DNA of 64,000 bases from Pithys albifrons albifrons (Eukaryota > Chordata > Aves > Passeriformes > Thamnophilidae): the NCBI RefSeq assembly GCF_047495875.1, contig NC_092461.1, forward strand, positions 51,346,511-51,410,510. Direction: 5' to 3'. The position numbers and the translations under genes were made by a program. Position 1 is the stretch's first letter, and each line of letters starts with the position of its first letter. The notes under the pieces were generated by a model. It had not been told where the DNA came from. It saw nothing but the letters and a program-made list of their open reading frames with translations, and made no database searches. Shown here one piece after another: positions 54,629 through 64,000 of the stretch.

Positions 54629-54669
54629 TGCCCTTCTCAAATCTTCGTTCGCGAAGCCTAGCCATGATG

Positions 54670-54680
54670 ACTGTACACCT
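54670..54680. repeat. Right target-site duplication of the RTE-like LINE
   Basis: ACTGTACACCT follows the short ATG-type tail and matches 50681-50691 without mismatch. The identity of the repeats suggests the insertion is not very ancient, although the coding region has already picked up several lesions. Confidence 0.93.
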
Positions 54681-55156
54681 GCACTGCAAAGCAAGATGTA
54701 TCAGCTGACTTGGGTGGCATCAGTTGCTGGAAACAAGCACATCTGTCCTCATTCGGTTACTCTTTGAAGGGCAGTCAGAGATATTCCTGCTCACTACCAT
54801 TCTTTCTGCAAGTTTTCTCTTCAATTTTAAGACCTAAGTCCAAAATGAAGCATGAACCACAGCCTCAGCTGTTGTAGCAACATATATTAAAACCGGTGTA
54901 GGTGTATTTTAGGAGCCTGTAGGCTGAGTGGGACACATAAGACTTGGATCAGTTGTGGCTTAAGTCCATTAGACCGCAGCTATAGTGGTTCCGCCCTCCA
55001 AACTGCCATTCACTTTCACCAGAACCTCATCCCATATATCAGCAGCAAGTTGGCTCTGAGAACCAATCCAGTCAAAAACCTTAATACTTTGTTTGAAGAA
55101 AATAGAAATTCATGATGAGCATTAGTAGCAGTAGGTTACTGCCAAAGAGTAAAATG

Positions 55157-55168
55157 AAGGTGGACTAC
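55157..55168. repeat. Target-site duplication of the composite SINE (tail side)
   Basis: AAGGTGGACTAC at 55157-55168 pairs with AAGGTGTACTAC at 55537-55548. The repeat is 12 bp with one mismatch and flanks the composite SINE exactly. It shows that the SINE inserted independently of the neighbouring LINE. Confidence 0.8.
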
Positions 55169-55536
55169 ATATGCATGTATGGCCAAACTTCAAGAAAAAG
55201 ATTTGGGAAGGGTTCTCCCCATGTGGGTGTGCCCTTCCAGCCTGCACAGTGGATTTTTTAGGTCAGGCACAGCGTGTGCAGAACTGGCCCCACCATTTAA
55301 GTCCTGAGGGTCCACTTGCCGTGGCCAAGTGAGCTTGGACAGTGACAGTGAAGTCCTCGGGACTGTCACAGCACCCGTTACTAACCGGGGCTGACCCTGC
55401 TGAGCATCCGAGATCTGATGGGATGGGATGACAGGGAGGCATTGAACTGCCAGGGGACGGTCCCACTGAGACTCGAACTCAGGTCCTTGGGATTCAGAGT
55501 CTGGAGTGCTCTCCATTACACCACTGGACTGCCTCA
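55169..55536 (-). mobile_element. Composite tRNA-Gln/5S-rRNA SINE with an RTE-derived body and tail
   Basis: This is a 368-bp element on the minus strand. Its head (55533-55459) matches tRNA-Gln, with A box TGGTGTAATGG, anticodon-region GACTCTGAATCC and B box AGTTCGAGTCT. A second RNA-derived piece (55430-55363) resembles 5S rRNA: GATCTCGGATGCTCAGCAGG, GTCAGCCCCGGTTAGTA and ACGGGTGCTGTGA. The 5S stretch that normally holds box C is missing. The body (about 55350-55221) aligns with 50978-51117 in the 5' region of the RTE-like LINE, sharing GGTGGGGCCAGTTCTG and CACGCTGTGCCT. The end (55220-55169) resembles the LINE's last about 46 bp. It is therefore probably mobilised by that LINE. Confidence 0.85.
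55459..55533 (-). ncRNA. tRNA-Gln-derived Pol III promoter head of the SINE
   Basis: A 75-bp region shows the tRNA-Gln order of blocks and both internal RNA polymerase III boxes (A box 55523-55513, B box 55479-55469). It is not a functional tRNA gene: the acceptor-stem ends do not pair well, the anticodon arm has lost its stem pairing, and it is fused to downstream SINE sequence inside the target duplication. Confidence 0.85.
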
Positions 55537-58500
55537 AAGGTGTACTACTCACAGGAAGATTGTACTGTGGCAGTCCCTGCAGTCTGAGGAGCAGACTGCT
55601 CTGCTCTTTCCACCACCACTGCTACCTGGATGAGAATCACTGACCAAGGGACAGGTCGGTGGCTGGGGTGGAAAACTCTGCAGCAGCTGCAGGAAAATGT
55701 ACAAGGGCAATAACTCAGAGCCTGCATAGAATTTTCCAAGCCTGTTCCTGAGACTTCTGTGTTTCTGAAAACCCTCCAGAGATTTCTAATTTAACAGCTG
55801 TTTCAAGACAACCAAACCAAGCAAGCAATTAAAATCAAGTTGACTTTGTTTTCCTTCTAGAGTATCTCACACTGCGGGTAGAAATTGTCTGCTGTGTATT
55901 TTTCAGCAGCACTGAAGAGATTACCCAAAGATTAGTAGTTTTCTGCCTTACCTAGTTTTCATAAGAGAAAAGAGCCCACCCCAGTATACAGCATCTATCT
56001 TAAACAATGGTCCTATGATCAATCTTTAGGAAATTAGTAACTTATAAGTTTTTATGCTTCCAAAGCACCGAAGAAATGTAATTAAACTAAAAGTACAAAA
56101 AGTGTTTCATAGTCTGCCACAGAAGAGCACTTGTGTTTTGCACAGGAGAACATGACTGGAGAGAGAACTAGAAGGTGAGCCCTGTGATTCAGAACAGTAT
56201 ACATCAACAGGATCACAAATGCTAATCTCAAAACCTGTGCAGAGTAGAGGGGGAAACCATTACAGATAAATCAGATTTATGCTTTGGTCTGCAAACATAA
56301 CAGATAAAATAGTGGATGCTTTCCCATTGGAGTCTTTCAGATCAGATCTCATTTTAAGAGCTCAAGAAAACCCCCATTTCTTTCTCAAATGACTATTGGC
56401 AAATTCATGATATTATATAAGCTCCACTTGAAACACAAAATTACTTTTGACTCACTTGTCTTAGGTAAATTCACAGTCAAGTGCCTCCTCTGAAAAAAAC
56501 CTAAGAAAAAATTAAAGGCACAGGATATCAGTGTATGTGCAGCAGATGAAGACTAGAAAATTTGCAGGAGAGTGGGAAAGTGGTCTTATTCCCTTTCATA
56601 TCAGAGTGTTCTAGCAAGAAATGTATTATCACTATACTTAAATAAAAGATCAGGCACCTTAACCAGCAACTAGACAAAAAGAAAGGAAAAAACCTCAAAT
56701 GACACACATAGACTTAATACCAGAACTGTTTTCTACAGGCTTCAAAATGTTGACAGCAATTCTCAGTTGCACAAGATGCTGCATCTGTGGGGTCACAAAA
56801 CAGGTTTGGGCAAATCCTTACCTGGTAGAAACTGTCACTGTTGTACTGAATGCAGGATGGTCACTCAGGCAAGTTTAAAATAAATCTTATTTGTTTACAA
56901 CTCCTATGATGTAAGGAATGTTAGGTGACCTGAGATTAACCTCTTCTCACTATGACATAAAGATCATTGATTTAAAATTTATCTTAGAGAATTGAGACAA
57001 ATTTGAGTGATATTTTTCCTTTTTAAAGGAGCATTAGTATCTTTTAAAGTCAGGTTTTAAGATCACAGGTGTTTTGCCATACCTCTGATTGCAGTCCATA
57101 CATAGTACAGAGAAACATCTTGCCAAAATACATAAACTTTTAGAGATGTATTTTAATCCATGTCTGTTCATAGGTACTTCTACTAAACCCCTTTTGGCAG
57201 CAACAGCACCAAAGGGATTTTCGCTTTTTTTTTCTCATGCACTGTGGAGAAAATTCATCAAACAAATCCACGTTAATTAGATTTGAAAGAGTTTGAGAAG
57301 ATATTACTAATAACAGTACAGAAAAAAAAAAAGGAATCCAAATGAGCCCGGTGTCTGAATAACCTCCATTAATAAAAAAAAAATCAGTAGATGGATGAAT
57401 CTAAAGGCAACTAACGGCAAACCTCCCCATATTGGTCCATTCTCCCTATCTCAAAACCAGAAATCAATTTGCTTGTGAGATCAAGACATCCAAATTATCA
57501 TTTTTTAAAACTACAGGCTAACAAGGTTAACATTTTTCTCAAGCTGACATACAATTTTTCCTTCTACTGTAAAACTGAAACAAAAAAAGAGCAAAGCATT
57601 CTCCATACATTCTGTCAGAAATACTGACTTAATCAGGTAATTGGCATTTAAGAGATTACAAATTGAAGCTAAAAATTCACTATCGCCATCACAGTGAAAA
57701 TGTAAGACTTGGGGTCAACCGAAGAAAGAACTTACATTTATTTCACTACTTTGAAATTACTGCAGACATTTGGTAACAAGAACGTGAAAAATTACTGCAA
57801 TGCAGTTTTTGACAGATAGTATTTCTTGTTGAGACAGAACAGAAAGAACTGTAGAGCTCAAAGATTGTAATCATTTCATACATTTCTAAGCACAAGGTAC
57901 TTCTTTAAGCAAAATATTTCACCCCTACAGCTGCTATCTCTTACATGTACTGTCATCCTTCATCTTCATCCTCCCACAAGTGTAAAGGAAGGAAGAAATG
58001 ACAAGTTTTCAATTTTGAAAACAAGGAAGTTTTATACAATATAGCAGGAATAGATAAAAGAATCCCATGTGCATTATAAGTTTATGCAATTATATCAAGA
58101 TACTGCAAGTTGTTTCCTTTCTCAATTTGGCATTAAAGATACGCAGGCATTTGCAAAAACGTGTTTTAAAACAAGTAGGAATTTATATGAGCTTTTTCTA
58201 ACAGATGTCTCCCAACAGGGGTCAATGCCAGGTTGTTCTTCTCCAGCCCAGATTCGCAATCTGTTCTTACCTGATTTAGTATCTTACTGTTCTGCTGTTC
58301 AAAAGATTATATGTATTTTAAACACCAAGAAACAAGATTGGGTAAGACAAAGCCTCTGTATGAATCTCTAAAGTTGTGGTGGCTTTGATCCAAGTTTACC
58401 TGCACAAACTTCATCTGAAAAACAGAAGTTTGAGAAAAGTAAAACTGATCACAAGGTACAGCTGATAAATGCTCTCCAAGATAGGGTGGATATGCCTAAG

Positions 58501-59819
58501 AAAATGAGACAAAATTTAGAAGGAAACATGGGATGTAGGAACTCTCATGTACATGGTAGGCTTTGTGAGGTTTCTTTGTGAAAAGAAGTGTTTGAGAATT
58601 TATTAAAAATAATAATCTAATAGAGGCAGGACCAGACAAGACTGGAAGGTGATTTTAAGAACTGACAGCAGCTAAGTATGAGACTTTTAATAAAATCTTT
58701 TGTCCTGGCAGAAAACTAACCAGAACAAAATAAAGGCAAACTTTTGTCACCCTAGGTTGTCATAAGCATTTTCTCAAGCTAAAACAGACAGATACATTCT
58801 AGATAGATGAAGATACAAGCAGTCTTTCCATTCCCACACATGGAGTCTGTTCTACAGCTGTACCAAGTACTGCTCTGTAAGAATAAACAATCACATGCTC
58901 CCCTTTCATCAATGGGTTACACACTTGTACAGTCTTGGAACTATTTCCAGAAACAGTAAAACTAATCTAGTTTTGAACGGAGTGAAAAGCATAGACAGGC
59001 AAAATTCTGAAAATTAAGGCTCTCTAAACAATAAATTAGGATTTTAGGTGCTTCTTATGTATAGAACAACCTGAGCAGGCATTTTTGGTGCTCATGCAGC
59101 AGTTAGGAAAGTCTGGTCCCCAAACCACTGCAGTTTGAAGGAAGAAACAAGTCAAACAGAATTCTTGTCCTTGTGTTTTGAATTCACTCTTTCATAGTTC
59201 TGAGCAGACTTGGAACTTGTCAAGACATAACCACTAGACTCAAAAGGCTCCTTCGTATTTAATGCTTCCTTAGTCAAACCTTTTCACCCTGCTGAACTTA
59301 CATTTTTCCATGTTTTTTATATCTTACTTTTTTCTCACTTGAATACATTTTAGTACTTCTATAAAATATGTATATGCATATTCACATATATAAAAATTGT
59401 ATATACATATAAAAATGCTTCTCTTATATACTTTTCCCTTTTGCATCAAATTGAAAAAGGTAGTCTTTGAAGAATGAACAGCTGTCAAGACAAACCAAAT
59501 GGGTACTAGTTACTAGAATTGCTTACTCTAAAGCACTAAACCACTTTATATGCTCAGACCTCTTCACGATGAGGTGCATCCTAAAATGTAATTAAGCATC
59601 TAATGCACTCATTTGGTATTTATGGGGTTTATCCATTTGCAGGGACGTAGTTTTCGGTCAGTGACTGCTGTCAGATCTGCTCTTTTAAGGATCATGGCAG
59701 AGCACTGTGCCTCACCTAACGCCGATCATGCATCCCCCCAAGCACCATGTGACTGCCAACTTCAACTTTGGGTCCGTATTTGTTTTTAAATTAAGAGGAA
59801 CAAGAGAGTATGCAAGGAT

Positions 59820-60484
59820 GTCACAGAATCCCAGAATCACTCAGGTTGGAAAAGACCTCTGAGATCTTCCTGTCCAGCCTCTGATCAAACATGACCATGT
59901 CAACTAGACCATGGCACAAAATGCAACATCCAATCTTTCCTTGATAACCTCCAGGGATAGTGACTCCACCACCTCTCTGCGCAGCCCATTGCAATCTCTA
60001 ATAACTCTGTGATGAAATCCCTCCAAATGTCCAATGTGAACCTCCCCTAGTGCAACTTCAGACTCAGTCCTCCCATTGCCTGGGAGAGGAGACCAAACCC
60101 CCAGCTGGATACAACCTCTTTCAGGTAGTTGTGATAAGGCACTGATAATGTACACCTTCTCTTCTCCAGGCTAAACTTCAGCTCCCTCAGCTGCTCCTCA
60201 TAGAATGTGTGCTCCAGACCCTTCACCAGTTTCCCTGCCCTTCTCTGGACACACTCCCAGCACCTCAATGTCCTTCCTGCAGGGAGGGGCCCAGAACTGG
60301 ACACAGCGCTGGAGGAGCCGCCTCACCAGTGCTGAGGACAGGGGGACAGCCCTAGTCCTGCTGGCCGCACTATTTCTGATATTTGCCAGGATGCCACTGG
60401 CCTTCCTGGCCTCCTGGGCACACTGCTGGCTCATGTTCAGCTGCTGCCGACCAACACCCCGCAGGTCCTTTTTCGCTGCCATGC
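59820..60484 (-). mobile_element. CR1 LINE fragment with the C-terminal part of ORF2
   Basis: The forward strand begins CACAGAATCCCAGAATCACT and contains AACCTCCAGGGATAGTGACT and CTTCTCTTCTCCAGGCTAAA. Minus-strand translation gives [37 protein letters not shown] and [19 protein letters not shown]. These are diagnostic of the C-terminus of CR1 ORF2 reverse transcriptase. Frameshifts separate these pieces. The 5' truncation point abuts the CpG island directly. Confidence 0.93.
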
Positions 60485-61200
60485 GGTGGAATGTCCGTGC
60501 TCCCGAAGCGCGACCATGCCGGTGACAGCCACCCCTCCGTCGGGACGGGCAGTGGGATCCGCAGGGCGAGCCCGACGCTGCAGCCCCGAGCAGGGCTGGC
60601 CCGGTAGCACGGGCGCCAACCCAGGGCCGCATTTCGGGGGCCGGGGGACAGCACACGCTGCACGACTTTAAAGGGAGGCCTCGGCAAGAGAAGGAGCCGG
60701 GGCTGAGCCCGCCGAGGCGCCGGGGATGGTGCCGGCGTGCCCCCCCCGGGAAGCGGGAGCCGAAGCCGGGGCCCCCGGCAGAAGCTGCAGCCCGGCGGAG
60801 GGGGCCGGCAGCCCGGGGGAGCGCTTCCCGAGCGGGGATTCCCTGTGAGAAGCAGGAGGAAGAGGAGAAGGTGAAGGAGGAGATGAAGGAGGAGGTGGTG
60901 GGCAGAGCAAAGACGCACCTTCCCCGCGCAGATCGGGCGGCGGCGCCGCCGGCACAGCCCCAGACTCGGCTCCTGCCCGGCCGCGGACGGGGGAGGAGGA
61001 GCCGCCGCGGGGACGAAGGGCGGGCCCGGCCCGGCGGTGCCCGCGGGAAGCGGCCGTGGCGCCTCCGAGCCCGCCCCGAGGCGAGCTGGGTCCGGTCCCG
61101 GCGCTGCCACCGAGCCCGGGGGCCTGAAAACCCTCGTTCAGCATCACCAGCGCCTCGTCCATCATCTCCACCCCCTCCAGGGGAGTGGCAGCCGCCGTGT
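60485..61200 (-). promoter_or_regulatory. CPQ: CpG island, probable CPQ promoter
   Basis: This block of about 700 bp is strikingly GC- and CpG-rich, unlike everything else in the window. It sits about 23 kb upstream of the ATG exon, where a housekeeping-type promoter for the widely expressed CPQ gene is expected. A GC box (GGGGCGGGCT on the minus strand, about 61078-61069) is present, and I see no TATA box. It could also start transcription towards the right. Open frames crossing it are by-products of high GC. Confidence 0.7.
60919..61060 (-). other. CPQ: Candidate non-coding exon 1 of CPQ
   Basis: On the minus strand a donor-like CGGGGAAG|GTGCGT occurs with its exon boundary at 60919, inside the CpG island and downstream of the GC box. 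An exon from somewhere near 61060 to 60919 would join to the exon 2 acceptor at 37735. The transcription start is a guess, and other donors in this GC-rich block cannot be excluded. Confidence 0.35.
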
Positions 61201-61207
61201 GAGCGGG

Positions 61208-61397
61208 GTGAGACACTGGCACAGGTTGCCCAGAGAAGTTGTGGATGCTCCATCCCTGGATGTGTTCAAGGCCAGGCTCGATGGGGTTGTGAGCAACGTG
61301 GTGTAGGGGAAGGTGGCCCAGCCTATGCCAGGGGGATTGAAACGAGATTGTCTTTAAGGTCCCTTCCAACCCAAACCATTCTATAATTCTGTGATGA
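61208..61397 (+). mobile_element. CR1 LINE 3' end
   Basis: The segment starts GAGACACTGGCACAGGTTGC and continues CCAGAGAAGTTGTGGATGCT, GGTCCCTTCCAACCCAAACC and ATTCTATAATTCTGTGATGA. This is the intact CR1 3' UTR with its octamer-type tail. Its 5' truncation lies directly against the right side of the CpG island. Confidence 0.93.
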
Positions 61398-64000
61398 CAT
61401 CTATGATTGGGCTTTCATAGGGCAGGTGTGAGTGGTGGAAAGGCACATGGACAATGGATGAAGCATGCAGACTCTTTCCTGCTGCCTGCACGGTAGCAGC
61501 ATCCTTCTGGGTGCTTGAGAGCATGGCTATTCTTGCACATGTAGTTCATTGATTGTTTCGAGCTGTATGAGAGCCTTTGCTGCCTTCATGCTGTTGGGAA
61601 CCAAGGTAGGGCCACCAGGCCTTAGATGGTGGCAGCCTGCAGAAGTAACATTGCACTCACTTAAATAAAGGTATGTTTATAAAAACACTTAGGTAAATGA
61701 GTGCAATTTCTTCTGTAGATATGATCTTAAATTACAAACATATGTCTTAATCTGCAAACACTTGAATTAAAGCACTTGTTTGATTTTGTTAAAGTCAATG
61801 GGACTACCTACCCAGTGCTTAAGAGGTAAGTGTTTTTAGGATCAAAGCCCTTGGTGCATTTCCAAAAAGCTGCTGTAGCAGGAAGACAGTGAAAAATTTC
61901 CCTCTGATATTCAACACAGTATTCCAATATTCATGAACTTTCTGCCTCAGTGAATGACTGTTATACTAATGAGCTTCATGGGTGTGTACCTTGAGGAGGG
62001 ATTTGAAACACGTTATTATAAGATAATGTTTGCTCCTGCCAAGCTGACTCCTCCAACCATTTATTTGAGGTGGCTCATTTGTATTTTTCACTTACATTTT
62101 TCAGTGCAGAATCTGAGTGGTATGTTTTGCAGCTGGGAGTGTGTCCTCTGCAATACAGATCAAGAAGCATACTGACGGAGTGCAACAATATGTTTCTCAA
62201 ACTGCCATAGCCCTTGAGAGTCCTGTTCCATTGAGGGTAACAAAGCAAATGTTTAAATAAAAATGTTACACAGGTAAAAGTCTGCCAGAGATCTTGCCTC
62301 TTTCCTGCACATTCTGTATATTCTTTACATATAATCTGTAAGCATCCATCTAGGACTGTATCTCTGGAAAGAGATTATATGCAGTGATTAAATAGTTATA
62401 AATGTGCCTCTGAAAGTCATGCAAGAATATATTTTAGCCTCAAAGTCTGGCTGTTGTACACACAACACCTTGAACTTAACTACCAGTGTATGACCTTCTT
62501 TCTGCTTCCAGTGAGAGAGAACAGAGGACAGGTCTGCACAAACAGGCCTATGGAAAACTACTGGCAGTATTTGAATTTAGAATTTTGGTTGATTCTGGGA
62601 TTAATTTTTTTTCATTTGCTCCCTTTACAATAAATCAGTTTGCCCAACTAATTTCCCATTATTTATTTCCTTTGTTATCCTTCCATAGCTAAGAAGTCAA
62701 AAGAATGAGCGATAATAGGCCATCTTTTTTGTCTGTCAAACAGTCAGAAGGATGAAGGTATCTTGGCATGGTTATTAATCCCAGGTCAGAGGGTAGAGGG
62801 CACACTGCTCCTGTCTCCTGTTGTCCTTGCCAGAGGAGTGATAAGAGCTAGTAAAGAGGTGTAACAACAAAACTTAGAGCTGCCCCTCTCAAGCCTATTC
62901 AGCCAACAACATGCACCAACTCTGTTTACAGGTTTGAAATACATCAATACCCACTTAGCCTTGGGAAAGGCATTTCCATTGCACCCATTTCTTACATATT
63001 TTTCTCCTGTTTTGCATTATTCACTAAATACATAGTTTTGTTTTCCTTTAGTTTGCAGCTTCAGGACTTCCCGACTGTGTGTATTTCCCTCCTCAGGACT
63101 GTGATTGTAAATCAGGGAGAGGATGGAGCTGAGGAGACCTGTGGTCAGTTTCCCAGACTTTATAAGCTACTATGCTGGGCAAAATCCTAGCCTCACTATC
63201 CAGAAATGAGCATTGTCAACCATATTGCATGTTCCTGAACTCATAAAGACTGGCAGGTGCTTGAAGGTCCCTTTATGCATATATCTTTATAAGATTGCTG
63301 TGATTGTACTGGTAGAAACAGTGTCAGAGTCAAGAACTTAATATTCAAGAAAGGGATTGGATATATATGAATGTCAAAAACAATCAAAATTATCTGATTG
63401 TAACTTGGTGCTTCAAGGAATAAGCTGGCATCTAACTCATGGAAAGAGGAGTTCAACCTAAAGTAAGGACACAAGACAGTTCTTACTACTGGATTTTTTC
63501 ACTTTCTAATACACATTATATGAAGCAGCTGGCAGAGTGTGCTGTTAGGTGTACAATAGTGACTGAATGGATCCTGAATCTCTTATGATAGGACAGTTGC
63601 TGGGTACCATGCTTCTCCCTGCACAGGATAGGGATGACAGATGATGCTATATCCCCGTTGTTTTTCCACTTTGTTTAGACTGGTTTTTTGGAGCAAGGAC
63701 TGCTTTGGTGGAGCTTCAAACTTCGATGAAGTCTCTAAAATGTGACTTTATTAGAATAATAGTAAGAAATCATAAGCATATTCACATGCTAATTATTATG
63801 CAAAGTGGGGAGGAGGAGGGAAGAAAGCATGAGATTCCTTTGAAAAGCTGCCAGCACAGGTCCAAATACAAGAAGTGTTTGAAGTGGGAGCACACAACAC
63901 CAGACTGAAGGAATTACCAATACACAAGTTACCTTTGTTTAGAAGTATGCTCTCAGTTTTCATTTTATGACATTTATTTACTTTGGCAAAGTATTTTTTA
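61398..64000. other. Sequence upstream of CPQ, no gene seen
   Basis: This AT-rich region to the right of the CpG island has only short ORFs without recognisable domains and no repeat that I can name. A distal enhancer or the upstream neighbour's flank could lie here, but nothing in the sequence supports a specific call. Confidence 0.6.

Larger units (their letters stand above)
50692..54669 (+). mobile_element. Near-complete RTE-like (AviRTE-type) non-LTR retrotransposon, inactivated
   Basis: This is a 3978-bp element bounded by exact 11-bp target duplications. It comprises a long 5' region (50692 to about 51440), an apurinic-type endonuclease, a reverse transcriptase, a C-terminal Cys/His finger and a very short 3' UTR ending in GCCATGATG. 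There is no poly(A); the truncated copy at 41.1 kb ends instead in a (TGA)n run, a microsatellite-like tail typical of RTE-clade elements. Base composition is more GC-rich than the surrounding intron. At least two frameshifts and two in-frame stops break the polyprotein. The family assignment rests on the endonuclease and reverse-transcriptase motifs and the tail. AviRTE is the likeliest named bird family, but I could not compare sequences. Confidence 0.88.
37736..60918 (-). other. CPQ: CPQ intron 1 (5' UTR intron, inferred)
   Basis: Exon 2 has a clear acceptor 32 nt upstream of the ATG, so at least one non-coding exon must lie upstream. If that exon is the candidate in the CpG island, this intron is about 23 kb. 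It contains most of the mobile DNA in the window: a solo LTR, the truncated RTE copy, CR1 fragments, the RTE-like LINE and the composite SINE. The long stretches 42.7-49.0 kb and 55.6-59.8 kb are AT-rich with only short unsupported ORFs. Confidence 0.6.

Noticed and set aside
55459..55533. A functional tRNA-Gln gene
   Set aside because: Acceptor and anticodon stems are not intact, and the sequence continues into 5S- and LINE-derived parts inside a target duplication, so it is a SINE head.
50692..55536. LINE and composite SINE as a single mobile unit
   Set aside because: Each has its own target-site duplication of different sequence, so they are independent insertions in opposite orientations.
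60198..61253. Long minus-strand ORF (351 aa) and overlapping ORFs on both strands across the CpG island
   Set aside because: High GC removes stop codons in several frames at once. The left end is CR1 ORF2 sequence, and the middle is low-complexity Pro/Arg/Ala/Ser without domains.

Overview
This is vertebrate genomic DNA, almost certainly from a bird. It is AT-rich non-coding sequence carrying several CR1 LINE fragments, avian-type LTRs, and one widely spaced multi-exon gene with no operon-like structure. A tRNA-Ile/CR1-tail SINE of the TguSINE1 type at 27.8 kb points to a passerine. A nearly full-length RTE-like LINE at 50.7-54.7 kb resembles the AviRTE elements reported from a patchy set of tropical bird lineages. 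Together these make a suboscine such as a manakin a reasonable guess, but that guess is inference.

The only host gene I can support is CPQ (carboxypeptidase Q / plasma glutamate carboxypeptidase) on the minus strand. The CpG-rich block at 60.5-61.2 kb is its likely promoter with a non-coding exon 1. The ATG-bearing exon 2 is at 37277-37735, exon 3 at 25791-25998 and exon 4 at 3788-3995. The three coding exons join in phase (1, 2, 0) to give residues 1-281. The exons with the zinc ligands and catalytic residues lie beyond the left edge. The rest of the window is long introns plus about 2.6 kb upstream of the gene.

Mobile elements, left to right: a CR1 3' end (4.4 kb); a CR1 fragment (22.2 kb); an inverted solo LTR (23.6-24.2 kb); a TguSINE1-like SINE (27.8 kb); a forward solo LTR of the same family (38.2-38.7 kb); a 125-bp 5'-truncated RTE copy (41.1 kb) abutting a decayed CR1 pol fragment (41.3-42.6 kb); a CR1 (49.1-49.5 kb); the RTE-like element (50692-54669) with exact 11-bp target-site duplications; a composite SINE (55169-55536); and two CR1s abutting either side of the CpG island.

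The most interesting part is 50.7-55.5 kb. The RTE-like LINE begins exactly at its target-site duplication with a sequence that can fold like the core of an HDV-type ribozyme. It encodes an endonuclease, a reverse transcriptase with an FADD active site, and a C-terminal Cys/His finger, but it is disabled by frameshifts and stops. About 500 bp downstream is a separately inserted SINE. Its head is tRNA-Gln-like, followed by a 5S-rRNA-like segment. Its body matches the LINE's 5' region and its tail matches the LINE's 3' end, so it is a plausible non-autonomous partner of the LINE. Two recent local tandem duplications (88 bp and 78 bp) lie in CPQ intron 3.
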